This document shows, one piece after another, positions 15,717-23,706 of a stretch of 64,000 bases of DNA. Source of the DNA: Candidatus Gastranaerophilales bacterium (GTDB lineage Bacteria > Cyanobacteriota > Vampirovibrionia > Gastranaerophilales > Gastranaerophilaceae); the NCBI GenBank assembly GCA_944325175.1, contig CALUYZ010000004.1, positions 62,001 to 126,000 of the forward strand. Direction: 5' to 3'. Numbering within the stretch: the stretch's first letter is position 1; the number at the start of each line of letters is the position of its first letter. The notes under the pieces were generated by a model. The model was not told the DNA's origin. It saw only the letters and a list, made by a program, of their open reading frames with translations, and made no database searches. The translations under genes and the position numbers were made by a program.

Positions 15717-16940
15717 TTATATTCTTTTTAAAATTAAAGATGTATTTATTCCGCCAAAGGCAAAATTGTTTGTCATAATGTAGTTAACATCAAGGTTTCT
15801 GCCTTCATTCATTATATAATCAAGTTCGCCGCAGTTTTCATCAACATTTTTTAAATTCAAATTTGGCGAAAACCATTTGTTTTTCATCATCATAATGCTT
15901 AAAATTGCTTCAATAGCACCGCATGCGCCTAAAGTATGCCCTGTATAGCTTTTAATTGTGCTTATTGGAACATTGTTTTTGCCAAAAACATCTTCCACGG
16001 CTTTTGATTCAGCTATATCGCCATTAATTGTGCCTGTGCCATGGGCATTAATATAGCCTATATCAGATGGGTTTAAGTTAGCGGAATTTAGGGCAAGCCT
16101 CATAACATCTGCCATTTTGTCTTTATTTGGGTTTGTTATGTGGTTGCCATCCGTATTTGTTGCAAAGCCCACAATTTCAGCGTAAATTTTAGCACCCCTT
16201 TTAATTGCGCTTTCATATTCTTCTAAAATTAAAGTTCCTGCGCCTTCACCAATTACAAGCCCGTCTCTTTCTTTATCAAAAGGCCTTGGGGTAAGATTTG
16301 GGGTTGAATTTTTAGAGCTTGTTGCATATAAAGTATCAAAAACGCCAACTTGTGTGGGGTGAATTTCTTCCGCTCCCCCTGCAATCATAATGTTTTGATA
16401 GCCGTCTTTAATTGCTTCATAAGCATACCCAATTCCCATAGAACCTGATGTGCAGGCGGTGGAAGTTGGAATAAGCCTGCCATTTGTTTTAAAATAAAGG
16501 GAAATATTAACGGCTGCTGTTTGGGGCATCATTTTAATGTATGAACCTGAATTTAAGAGCTTAACTTTTTTATCAATGCACATTGAATAAAAATCTAATA
16601 GTGCATCCATTGAACCCATTGATGAACCATAGCTGACACCTGCAGTTTTAACGATTTCATCTCCTAATAAATTAGCATCCGTTAGGGCATCTTCTGCAGT
16701 TTTAACGGCCATAACAGAAATTCTGCCCATTGTTCTTGTAACTTTTCTTGTAAAATGGCATGGTACTTCAAAACCAACCACAGGGGCGCCCAATGAGGTG
16801 TTCAACCTGTCATATTCAGTTAATTTTTCCCAAACCTGAACGCAATTTTTATAGGTTTTAAGCCTATTAAATGCGCTATCTAAGGTTGACCCTAAGGGGG
16901 ATGCTATTCCTAAGCCTGTTATTACAACTCTTTTTTTCAA
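15717..16940 (-). CDS. apeR: Aryl-polyene ketosynthase ApeR-like (KAS II type)
   Basis: A 407-residue beta-ketoacyl-ACP synthase. The N-terminus is VVITGLGIASPLG; the nucleophile is in TSTACTSGS (about residue 163), with catalytic histidines in NAHGTGT and SYTGHTLGA and the ending NNFAFGGINTS. It would extend ACP-bound acyl chains by decarboxylative condensation with malonyl-ACP. In the characterised E. coli cluster ApeR is the homodimeric KS at the end of the O-P-Q-R block, the position seen here. It overlaps apeQ by 4 bp. A housekeeping fabF identity is less likely given the context. Confidence 0.9.
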   Translation of the reverse strand: MKKRVVITGLGIASPLGSTLDSAFNRLKTYKNCVQVWEKLTEYDRLNTSLGAPVVGFEVPCHFTRKVTRTMGRISVMAVKTAEDALTDANLLGDEIVKTAGVSYGSSMGSMDALLDFYSMCIDKKVKLLNSGSYIKMMPQTAAVNISLYFKTNGRLIPTSTACTSGSMGIGYAYEAIKDGYQNIMIAGGAEEIHPTQVGVFDTLYATSSKNSTPNLTPRPFDKERDGLVIGEGAGTLILEEYESAIKRGAKIYAEIVGFATNTDGNHITNPNKDKMADVMRLALNSANLNPSDIGYINAHGTGTINGDIAESKAVEDVFGKNNVPISTIKSYTGHTLGACGAIEAILSIMMMKNKWFSPNLNLKNVDENCGELDYIMNEGRNLDVNYIMTNNFAFGGINTSLILKRI

Positions 16941-17656
16941 ATGTAAAGCCCCCCGTTTACCCCTATTACTTGGCCTGTAATATAGCTTGCTTCTTTTGAT
17001 AAAAGGTAATTTGCAAGGCTTGCAACCTCATCAGCTTTACCCATTCTTTTCATTGGAATTGATTTTACAATTTCAGGGGGTAATTCTTCTGTCATATCGC
17101 TTTCAATAACCCCAGGCGCAATGCAATTAACGGTTATATTTCTTTTTGCAACTTCACGGCTTAGAGCCTTAGTGGCGCCAATTAACCCTGCTTTAGATGC
17201 GCTGTAATTAACCTGCCCTCTATTTCCCGTTTGGCCTGAAATTGATGACATTACAACAATTCTGCCTTCTCTTTTTTGAATTAAAGGCATAATTAAAGGT
17301 TTTAGCACATTATAAAAACCGTTTAAGTTTACATTAATAACATCATCCCATTCAAAATTTTCCATACTTGGGAACGGGTTATCTTTTGCAATTCCCGCAT
17401 TTAAAATAATTCCATAGTAAACCCCGTTTTTTTCAATGTCATCAAGCAAAATTTTTTCACATTCATCTCTATTTGAAACATCAAAAGAAAGACATCTTAC
17501 ATTCACCCCTAATTTTAAAATTTCTTCTTTTATGGGGTTTAACCTTTCTATATTTTTTGAACAATGCAAAACTATATCAAACCCGTTTTTTGCAAGATAG
17601 GTTGCACAAGCTTTTCCAATTCCTCTTGAACTTCCTGTTATTAAAACTTCACTCAC
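16937..17656 (-). CDS. apeQ: 3-oxoacyl-ACP ketoreductase ApeQ-like (FabG family)
   Basis: A 239-residue short-chain dehydrogenase. It has the TGSSRGIGKA cofactor loop (about 7-16), NAG, SSISGQTGNRGQVNYSASKAG with catalytic Ser-Tyr-Lys, and C-terminal YITGQVIGVNGG. It reduces the beta-keto group of each polyene extension intermediate with NADPH. Start and stop overlap neighbours by 8 and 4 bp, so it is translationally coupled between apeP and apeR, exactly as in the canonical O-P-Q-R order. Confidence 0.92.
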   Translation of the reverse strand: MSEVLITGSSRGIGKACATYLAKNGFDIVLHCSKNIERLNPIKEEILKLGVNVRCLSFDVSNRDECEKILLDDIEKNGVYYGIILNAGIAKDNPFPSMENFEWDDVINVNLNGFYNVLKPLIMPLIQKREGRIVVMSSISGQTGNRGQVNYSASKAGLIGATKALSREVAKRNITVNCIAPGVIESDMTEELPPEIVKSIPMKRMGKADEVASLANYLLSKEASYITGQVIGVNGGLYI

Positions 17657-18104
17657 TTTTCAATAATTCCTCAATGCTTTCGCCCTGATAAACATTAACG
17701 CTGGCGCTTAAAACCTCGTTATCATTATTATCATATATTAAACAATCAAAAACAACAATTTCATTATCGCTAAAAACTTCATGGGTTTTAACTTTATAAT
17801 CAATTCCTTCAATAAAATAATCAATATTGTTGTTATAAAGCCTTGAACCTAACAAAAGCCCCGGTTTTGGGCTTTTACAGCCGTTTTTAAAATATGAATA
17901 ACAGCCAATGGTTTGTGCCATAAATTCAATTCCTGCTAAAGAATTTATCCCTTTATCTTTTTCAAAAAAAACTTTTTCAGGGTAAACACTAAAGGTTGAT
18001 GTCAGTGAATTATTTTCAATATCAATATCTAAAATATCATCCAATAAAATCATAGGTTTTTTATGAGGAAGAATTTTTTCTAAGTTATATTTTTTATTCA
18101 TCAT
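17649..18104 (-). CDS. apeP: 3-hydroxyacyl-ACP dehydratase ApeP-like (hotdog)
   Basis: A 151-residue hotdog-fold protein with LPHKKPMILLDDILD near the N-terminus and AGIEFMAQTIGCYSYFKNG in the middle, the pattern of ApeP/FabZ-like dehydratases (LPHxxPMxLLD). In characterised aryl-polyene synthesis ApeP pairs with ApeI to form the active dehydratase that introduces each double bond. Here ApeI is fused to ApeH (21.3-22.8 kb). Two ATGs stand in tandem at the start; the gene overlaps apeO by 11 bp and apeQ by 8 bp. Confidence 0.85.
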   Translation of the reverse strand: MMNKKYNLEKILPHKKPMILLDDILDIDIENNSLTSTFSVYPEKVFFEKDKGINSLAGIEFMAQTIGCYSYFKNGCKSPKPGLLLGSRLYNNNIDYFIEGIDYKVKTHEVFSDNEIVVFDCLIYDNNDNEVLSASVNVYQGESIEELLKSE

Positions 18105-19173
18105 CTACCCCCAATAAAATTGCCGTGTTTGTGCCGCCAAAACCAAAAGATGTACAAAGGCAGGTTTTTAATTTTTCTGTTACCGTGTTTTTATCAGCTA
18201 AAAATATTTTCGGTATTGTTTCATCATAAAACCCGTCATAAATATGTGGAAAAACTTTATTCCCCCCGTTTTCTAAAAGTTTAGCACAAAGCGCAATTTC
18301 AATTCCTGCAGCTGCCCCCAAACAATGCCCCGTTAGAGGCTTAGTTGAGCTTGCAGGAACTTTATTTCCAAAAATTGAACTTATTGCAACAGCTTCCATT
18401 AAATCATTTGCAATTGTTCCTGTGCCATGCAAATTAATGTAATCAACATCAAAATTGCCATTTAGGGCCTCTTTAATTGCCCTTATTGCCTCAATTCCAT
18501 TTGGGTCAGGCGTTGTTGAATGGTAGCAATCTGTTGTTTCACCCATTCCTTTCACTTTAATTTTGCCCCCTTGTTTTTGAAGAATAAAAGCAGCGGCTGC
18601 TTCACCAATGTTGATGCCTTTTCTATTTTTGCTAAAAGGGTTTGTTTGGTTTTTATCTAAAATTTCAAGAGAATCAAACCCATATAAAGGAAGCTTTGAG
18701 ATAGCATCTGTATTAATCACAAGAACGGTTTTTGCAAGGTTAGAATTTAAAATTTCATCTGCAATTAAAAATGCTTTTATTCCTGATGAACAGGCGGTTG
18801 AAACGGATGTATAAAAATTTTTAAGCCCAAAAAATTTATGAATAAATTCTGCAGGGTTTCCAATTTCAAAATGCTTAGGGTTTTTTGTTATTTCATATTC
18901 ATTAACACCTGTATTTGTTGTAGCGCAAACAACTGCAAGGTTATTTTTGTCATATTCTTCAATATTTAATGGCTCAATACATTTTAATAAAATTTGATTA
19001 CATCTTATGTTGTAATCTTCATCTTCAATTTCAGGAAGTTCAACATTAATTTTTGCAATTCTTCTTTTATTTTCAATACAAAATAAATCCGCTCTTCCTA
19101 AAAGCGCATTTTCAAAAACTTCATCAATATTACTTCCTAAATTGCAAATTGCATTATATTTAATAATATCCAT
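18094..19173 (-). CDS. apeO: Aryl-polyene ketosynthase ApeO-like
   Basis: A 359-residue ketosynthase starting at the ATG at 19173 (MDIIKYNAI). A longer frame to 19239 would run through the divergent gene, so I reject it. The catalytic triad is visible: STACSSGIKAF (Cys), LHGTGTIANDL (His) and KPLTGHCLGAAAG (His), with the family ending CTSFGFGGTNTA. In the characterised system ApeO works as a heterodimer with the chain-length-factor-like ApeC, whose gene diverges here from the same 18-bp intergenic region. It is the first gene of the leftward O-P-Q-R-PHP operon. Confidence 0.9.
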   Translation of the reverse strand: MDIIKYNAICNLGSNIDEVFENALLGRADLFCIENKRRIAKINVELPEIEDEDYNIRCNQILLKCIEPLNIEEYDKNNLAVVCATTNTGVNEYEITKNPKHFEIGNPAEFIHKFFGLKNFYTSVSTACSSGIKAFLIADEILNSNLAKTVLVINTDAISKLPLYGFDSLEILDKNQTNPFSKNRKGINIGEAAAAFILQKQGGKIKVKGMGETTDCYHSTTPDPNGIEAIRAIKEALNGNFDVDYINLHGTGTIANDLMEAVAISSIFGNKVPASSTKPLTGHCLGAAAGIEIALCAKLLENGGNKVFPHIYDGFYDETIPKIFLADKNTVTEKLKTCLCTSFGFGGTNTAILLGVDDE

Positions 19174-19191
19174 TTGTTGTATAATTTTACC
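19174..19191. promoter_or_regulatory. 18-bp divergent promoter between the two ape arms
   Basis: Only 18 bp separate the start codons of apeO (leftward) and apeC (rightward). On the plus strand TATAAT at 19179-19184 leaves seven bases to the apeC ATG. On the minus strand a TAAAAT box lies within about 13 bases of the apeO ATG. The -35 elements must therefore lie inside the opposing coding sequences, and both messages would have almost no 5' leader. Confidence 0.55.
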
Positions 19192-19716
19192 ATGGAAAAT
19201 AGCTGTTTTTTTGTAAAAGATTTTTATTTTATAAAGCAAAATGAAGAAATTGACCTTTCTTTCATTCCGCCTCTTATAAGGCGAAAATTAAGCAATATTG
19301 ATAAATTAACGGTTTGCGCCATAAATAAAATTTATAATGATAAAGTGGATGAAATTGTTTTTTCATCTAAAGTTGGGGAATTTGACAGGCTGAATTCCAT
19401 TATTTCTCAATATCAAGAATTTGATGAAGTTTCGCCTTCAACATTTTCAGGTTCTGTTCATAATTACCCTGTCAGCTTTTTTACCCTTTTTAAAAAAATA
19501 ACAATTCCATACTATGCGCTCTCTTCAGGTGATAATTCCTTTTATATGGGGCTTATAAAAGCTGTTATTTCAAAAAAAGAAAACGTTTTATATGTTTATT
19601 CCAATGATGTTACAATTTCAATTTTAATTTCAAAAAAAGAAGGAAAGAAATTTAACTTAAATGAAATTCCAAAATCTCCAAATGATTTTATAAATTTTAT
19701 TGAAGGGCAAAATTAA
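19192..19716 (+). CDS. apeC: Chain-length-factor-like ketosynthase homologue ApeC-like
   Basis: A 174-residue protein from the ATG at 19192. It matches the short beta-ketoacyl-synthase-like 'chain length factor' family: IPPLIRRKLSNIDKL, VFSSKVGEFDR, SPSTFSGSVHNYPVSFF. Where a KS would have its nucleophile this has ALSSGDNSF, with no Cys, so it is non-catalytic. The characterised ApeC forms the heterodimer with ApeO that controls polyene extension. It starts the rightward operon and ends one base from apeD. Confidence 0.85.
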   Translation: MENSCFFVKDFYFIKQNEEIDLSFIPPLIRRKLSNIDKLTVCAINKIYNDKVDEIVFSSKVGEFDRLNSIISQYQEFDEVSPSTFSGSVHNYPVSFFTLFKKITIPYYALSSGDNSFYMGLIKAVISKKENVLYVYSNDVTISILISKKEGKKFNLNEIPKSPNDFINFIEGQN

Positions 19717-20423
19717 TGAAATTTATAAGGTCAATTATAACAACATTTTGCTTTATTGTTTTTGGAGTTGGAGCAATATTTTTAAATTTTTTAATTTTTC
19801 CTTTTATTAAAAAAGATAAAATTTTATGCTCTAAAATAATTCATAATTCTTGGAAATTTTTCACCCGCTTTTTATCAGTTGTGGGACTTATTGGGGTTGA
19901 CATCAAGCATTTAGAAAAAATTGAAAATAAGGTTATTGTTGCAACTCACCCAAGCTTTATTGATATTGTAATTTTAATCGGGTTAATTCCAAAAACCACT
20001 TGTTTTGTAAAAAAAGAACTGACCAAAAATTTTGTTATGAAAAATATAGTAAACAGCATTTTTATATCTAACGACCTTGAAATAGACGATATGAAAAAAG
20101 AAACTAAAAAAATGCTTGATATGGGCTTTAATTTAATAGTTTTTCCCACAGGTTCAAGGCACAGAAAAAATGAACACCCGAAAATTAAAAAAGGTGCAGC
20201 AACAATAGCCTTAAATGCAAATAAAGATATAATTCCTGTTGAAATAACGACAAGTGAAGATTTTCTTTTTATTCACCAGCCCTTTTATGCAGCGGGTAAA
20301 AAACGGGTTATATTTGAAATTGAACAGCTTGATACAATTAAAATTGAAAATTTTCAACAAAAAACTGAAATTGAAAATAAAAAAGAACTTACAAAAGAAA
20401 TTGTAAATAAACTTTATAGCTGA
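19716..20423 (+). CDS. apeD: ApeD-like acyltransferase (PlsC family)
   Basis: A 235-residue lysophospholipid acyltransferase-type protein with an N-terminal membrane anchor (about 8-30). The HX4D motif is HPSFID (His78, Asp83), and FPTGSRHRKNEHPKIKKGAATIA is the FPEGTR-like second motif. In aryl-polyene clusters the PlsC-type acyltransferase is thought to help attach or transfer the polyene to its lipid anchor at the inner membrane. It starts on the last base of apeC and precedes the ACP pair. Confidence 0.88.
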   Translation: MKFIRSIITTFCFIVFGVGAIFLNFLIFPFIKKDKILCSKIIHNSWKFFTRFLSVVGLIGVDIKHLEKIENKVIVATHPSFIDIVILIGLIPKTTCFVKKELTKNFVMKNIVNSIFISNDLEIDDMKKETKKMLDMGFNLIVFPTGSRHRKNEHPKIKKGAATIALNANKDIIPVEITTSEDFLFIHQPFYAAGKKRVIFEIEQLDTIKIENFQQKTEIENKKELTKEIVNKLYS

Positions 20424-20429
20424 TATAAT
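20424..20429 (+). promoter_or_regulatory. Extended -10 box before the ACP pair
   Basis: TGATATAAT (TGn extension plus TATAAT at 20424-20429) overlaps the apeD stop codon and leaves six bases to the first ACP's ATG. It may be an internal start that boosts ACP expression relative to the enzymes, giving a leaderless message. Confidence 0.4.
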
Positions 20430-20435
20430 TTTCTT

Positions 20436-20693
20436 ATGGAATTAAATGCTGAAATTAAAAATTTAATTATAGAGGCGCTTCAATTAGAAGACATTACGCC
20501 TGATGACATCATTGACGATGAACCTTTGTTTGGCGACGGCTTAGGGCTAGATTCGATTGATGCCTTAGAACTTGGCATGGCAATTAAAAGAAAATATAAA
20601 ATTACATTATCTTCAAACAAAGAAGAAAACAAAAAATATTTTTATTCGATAAATACATTAAGTGATTTTGTGAGATCTAAAATTAATGGCTAA
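20436..20693 (+). CDS. apeE: Acyl carrier protein ApeE-like
   Basis: An 85-residue acidic ACP with the phosphopantetheine site GLDSIDALELG (Ser40). It would carry the growing polyene as a thioester. Aryl-polyene clusters typically encode two ACPs in tandem, and the second follows with an 8-bp overlap. A possible internal promoter lies immediately upstream. Confidence 0.9.
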   Translation: MELNAEIKNLIIEALQLEDITPDDIIDDEPLFGDGLGLDSIDALELGMAIKRKYKITLSSNKEENKKYFYSINTLSDFVRSKING

Positions 20694-20940
20694 TTATACA
20701 AAAGAAGACATTTTTAAAGAATTAAAAGATATATTAATTGAAGAATTGGAAATAAACGAAGCTGATATTAATATGGATGCCAATTTGTTTTCAGATTTAG
20801 ACCTTGATTCAATCGATGCTGTTGATATTGCAGTCAGGATGCAAAAATTTACCGATAAAAAATTAAGCCCTGAGGAATTTAAAAAAATTAAAACAGTTGG
20901 CGATGTTGTGGAAGCTACCTATGGGCTCATTCATAAATAA
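20686..20940 (+). CDS. apeF: Acyl carrier protein ApeF-like
   Basis: An 84-residue second ACP with the site DLDLDSIDAVDIAV (Ser42). It is less similar to the first ACP outside the DSIDA core, consistent with the specialised roles of ApeE and ApeF in the characterised system. The start overlaps apeE by 8 bp; the 3' end contains the ATG (20921) of the following membrane-protein gene. Confidence 0.9.
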   Translation: MANYTKEDIFKELKDILIEELEINEADINMDANLFSDLDLDSIDAVDIAVRMQKFTDKKLSPEEFKKIKTVGDVVEATYGLIHK

Positions 20941-21345
20941 AATTAAAAAATTGAATGGTTTTTTGCCTTTTTTAGGGCTTATATTTGTTATTGTTGCGCA
21001 TCATTTTACAGATATAATATATTTTAAATTTTACCCGCCCATTATGAATTTTTGCATTTTTTCTATCTTTTTTTTTCTTTATTTCAAAAATATACGGTTA
21101 TTCAAAAGCTTGCACTTAAAATGGAACCTGATATAACGGATGTTACCCTTAAATATACAAGAAATTTAACTTATATTTGGGCAATTTTTACATTTTTAAA
21201 TTTTTTGGTTTCCATTTATACGATTTTTTTACCGAAAGAAATTTGGGCGCTTTATAACGGCTTTATTTCATATTTTCTTGTCGGGCTTATTTTTATTATA
21301 GAATATATTGTAAGAATTAATTTTAAGAGGAAGTATGGCAAATAA
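20921..21345 (+). pseudogene. apeG: ApeG-like membrane protein (COG4648), frameshifted at a T9 tract
   Basis: Two overlapping frames together give one COG4648-like protein. Frame one (ATG 20921, MGSFINKIKKLNGFLPF) holds an N-terminal membrane segment and KFYPPIMNFCIF. Frame two holds the conserved SLFQKYTVIQKLALKMEPD, then VTLKYTRNLTYIWAIFTFLN and ALYNGFISYF. The switch falls at nine Ts (21068-21076); one extra T would restore a protein of about 140 residues. COG4648 proteins sit between the ACP and ligase genes in aryl-polyene clusters and have no defined activity. Genuine mutation, slippage-based expression or an assembly error are all possible. Confidence 0.75.
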
Positions 21346-22801
21346 TTTCTTTGAATATTTTGAATCTAATAAATACGATAAGAAAATTATTTTAAAAAGT
21401 TCAGATAAAAATTATTCCGTTTTAGACGTTAAAAACCTTTTAAAAAACGGCTATTTCGGGAACATTGAAGCTTTTCAAATTATTCTTGAAACAATAAAAA
21501 ACGTTTTAGAAAATAAAGAATATATTTTTCATTTTTCAACAAGCGGTTCGGCTTCAAATAAAGGAAAAATTATTGAAAAAAAACTATTAAATTTTGAATT
21601 GGAATGTCATGATTTAACAAAACAATTAAACCTTGATAAATATGAAAATTTAGAATTTTTTACAACAACCACGCTAAAACACATCTATGGTTTTGCGTTT
21701 CAATTTATAATTCCTTTTTTAAACGGCAATGTTGTTAATATAGATAGAATAAATTACCCTGAAGATGTTAACTTTGAAAATGCCGTTTTAATAACAACGC
21801 CTTCATTTTTGGATATGATGAAAAGATATAACGTAATTCCAAAAAATAAACCGAAAATCATAATGACGGCAGGCGCAAAAATTAAAGATGATGTCTATAA
21901 ATTCGCAGAAACTATTGCAGATAGGGTTATTGATATATATGGAAGCACGGAAACAAGCACAATAGGCTTTAGAGAAAGTTCAAATACAAATAAATTAACC
22001 CTTTTAGACGGTGTTGAAATTATTTCTACGGGTATTGACGGCACAACAATAAAAACAAACTATTCTATTCAAAACCTTCAGCATATTGGGGATAGCATAA
22101 AACTTGACGGCAGAAATTTTGAAGTTTTAGGCAGGCTGGATAGAACGCTTAAAATTCAAGAAAAAAGAATTGACCTGAACATTTTGGAAAATAAAATTAA
22201 AGAAAACGAAATGGCGGCTGATTGTTTTTGTTTTGAACATAAAAATAAAGTTGCCTGCCTCTTAATTCCAACAGAAATTGGCAAAAGGGCGCTTTTTAAT
22301 GAAGGAAAAATTGAAGTTATTAAAAAATTAAAGAAATTTTTAAAAGATGATTTTGAAATTATTCCTCAAAGGTGGAAATTTTATGATGAAATTCCAATTA
22401 ATGAAAGAGGGAAAATAAATAAAGAAAAAATAAAAGAAATTTTTAATTTGAATTTATCTTTACCTTTAATTTTAAATTCTAAAATTGAAAAAGAAAAGGC
22501 AAGTTTTGAACTTTGCTTTTTATCTGATAGCAACTTTTTTAAGGGGCATTTTGAAAACTTCCCGATTTTAGCAGGTGTTGTGCAATTATTTTATGCAGAT
22601 TTTTTTATTAAAAGGGCATTTAAAATTGATTGCCACGAAGGGCAAATAAGGAAAATTAAATTTTCAAATATAATTCGCCCGAATAAAAAGGTTCAATTAA
22701 ATTTAATTAAAAATGAAAAAAATGTATCTTTTGAATATAGTGATAATGATAAAACTTATTCAGGCGGAGTATTTCCAATTAAAAATTATTTTGTAGGATA
22801 G
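21335..22801 (+). CDS. apeHI: Fused acyl-AMP ligase (ApeH) and dehydratase (ApeI)
   Basis: A 488-residue two-domain protein. Residues 1 to about 370 are an AMP-forming ligase: FHFSTSGSASNKGK (P-loop A3), DIYGSTETSTIG (A5), HIGDSIKL (A7) and PINERGKINKEKI with the catalytic Lys (A10). Residues about 380-488 are a hotdog dehydratase with NFFKGHFENFPILAGVVQL, the GHFxxxPILxGVxQ motif of ApeI/FabA-like enzymes. ApeH loads the aryl starter (4-hydroxybenzoate in E. coli) onto the ACP; ApeI with ApeP dehydrates. In reference clusters these are separate adjacent genes, so this is a gene fusion. Confidence 0.9.
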   Translation: MANNFFEYFESNKYDKKIILKSSDKNYSVLDVKNLLKNGYFGNIEAFQIILETIKNVLENKEYIFHFSTSGSASNKGKIIEKKLLNFELECHDLTKQLNLDKYENLEFFTTTTLKHIYGFAFQFIIPFLNGNVVNIDRINYPEDVNFENAVLITTPSFLDMMKRYNVIPKNKPKIIMTAGAKIKDDVYKFAETIADRVIDIYGSTETSTIGFRESSNTNKLTLLDGVEIISTGIDGTTIKTNYSIQNLQHIGDSIKLDGRNFEVLGRLDRTLKIQEKRIDLNILENKIKENEMAADCFCFEHKNKVACLLIPTEIGKRALFNEGKIEVIKKLKKFLKDDFEIIPQRWKFYDEIPINERGKINKEKIKEIFNLNLSLPLILNSKIEKEKASFELCFLSDSNFFKGHFENFPILAGVVQLFYADFFIKRAFKIDCHEGQIRKIKFSNIIRPNKKVQLNLIKNEKNVSFEYSDNDKTYSGGVFPIKNYFVG

Positions 22802-22805
22802 TTTA

Positions 22806-23216
22806 ATGAGAGAAATTAAAACAAGAACAAAAATTAAAATTCCTTTTTTCGACCTTGACCCGATGAATATCGTTTGGCATGGCAATTATGTTAAATATAT
22901 TGAAATTGCAAGGTGTGATTTTTTCAAAAAAATTAACTATACCTACGATGAAATGAAAAAAGACGGGGTTATGTACCCAATCGCAAAAATGGACTTTAAA
23001 TTTGTAAAATCTGCAAAATTTGAAGATGAAATTGAAATTGAAACAACTTTAAAAGAATTAGAGCCTGCAATTATGTTTAAATATGTTATTTACCATAACG
23101 GTAAAAAAATATTGTGTGCAAATACTATGCAAATAGGTGTTTCTATTGAAACCGGGGAAAGCTTATTTGAAGCCCCCAAAAGACTAAAGAAAGCGATTGA
23201 TGAATTTATTGAATAG
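22806..23216 (+). CDS. apeK: Acyl-ACP/CoA thioesterase ApeK-like (4HBT family)
   Basis: A 136-residue hotdog thioesterase with PFFDLDPMNIVWHGNYVKY (catalytic-type Asp17) and a following EIARCDFF helix, characteristic of the YbgC/4-hydroxybenzoyl-CoA thioesterase family. In aryl-polyene clusters it may release or edit acyl intermediates. It lies 4 bp after apeHI and overlaps the LolA gene. Confidence 0.9.
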   Translation: MREIKTRTKIKIPFFDLDPMNIVWHGNYVKYIEIARCDFFKKINYTYDEMKKDGVMYPIAKMDFKFVKSAKFEDEIEIETTLKELEPAIMFKYVIYHNGKKILCANTMQIGVSIETGESLFEAPKRLKKAIDEFIE

Positions 23217-23706
23217 AATTTTAATTATTATATTTTGTTTTTTTATTTGCCTGAAAGTTGAGGCAAATGTTTTTGAGCATCCAAAACAATTAAACTATAT
23301 TTTTCAAAAGCTGCCTGATTTAGAAAACATAAATTGTAAATTCTACCAAGAAAAAATTTCAAACGGGGTTAGTTTAAAATCAAGTGGCGATTTTTATTTT
23401 GATAAAAATAAAGGAGTTACATTTTATACAACATACCCAATTAAAACAACAACAAGCTATAATTCAAGCAGTTCTAAAAAAATTAATGATATAATAAGTG
23501 CAATAATAAATAAAAACTATAAAAAACTGGAAAAAGATTTCACCTTTTACTATGAAGAAGGCTGGGCTTTAGGGCTAAAACCAAAGAAAAATACCCCTGC
23601 TTTTAGCTACATTAAACAAATTGAAATTGGGGGAAATCAAAAAATGATAACAAATATTGAAATAATAACGGTTGATTCAATAATAACAAAAATCAGGTTT
23701 CAATGA
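23200..23706 (+). CDS. apeL: LolA-like outer-membrane carrier ApeL-like
   Basis: About 168 residues from the ATG at 23200 (MNLLNRILIIIFCFFIC), with a Sec signal peptide cleaved near residue 23. The mature region (INCKFYQEKI, LKSSGDFYFDKNKGV) follows LolA-type lipoprotein-carrier proteins that read 'F.Q.K......G...F.KP..v'. In aryl-polyene clusters a LolA homologue is proposed to ferry the lipid-linked pigment across the periplasm. Its frame starts inside apeK and ends overlapping the ApeM ATG. Confidence 0.82.
   Translation: MNLLNRILIIIFCFFICLKVEANVFEHPKQLNYIFQKLPDLENINCKFYQEKISNGVSLKSSGDFYFDKNKGVTFYTTYPIKTTTSYNSSSSKKINDIISAIINKNYKKLEKDFTFYYEEGWALGLKPKKNTPAFSYIKQIEIGGNQKMITNIEIITVDSIITKIRFQ

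Noticed and set aside
16937-19173. Ketosynthase and ketoreductase genes as the cell's ordinary fatty-acid operon
   Set aside because: No fabD, fabH, fabI/K or acc genes are present, whereas ApeC-, LolA-, MMPL- and thioesterase-type genes surround them, the signature of aryl-polyene clusters.
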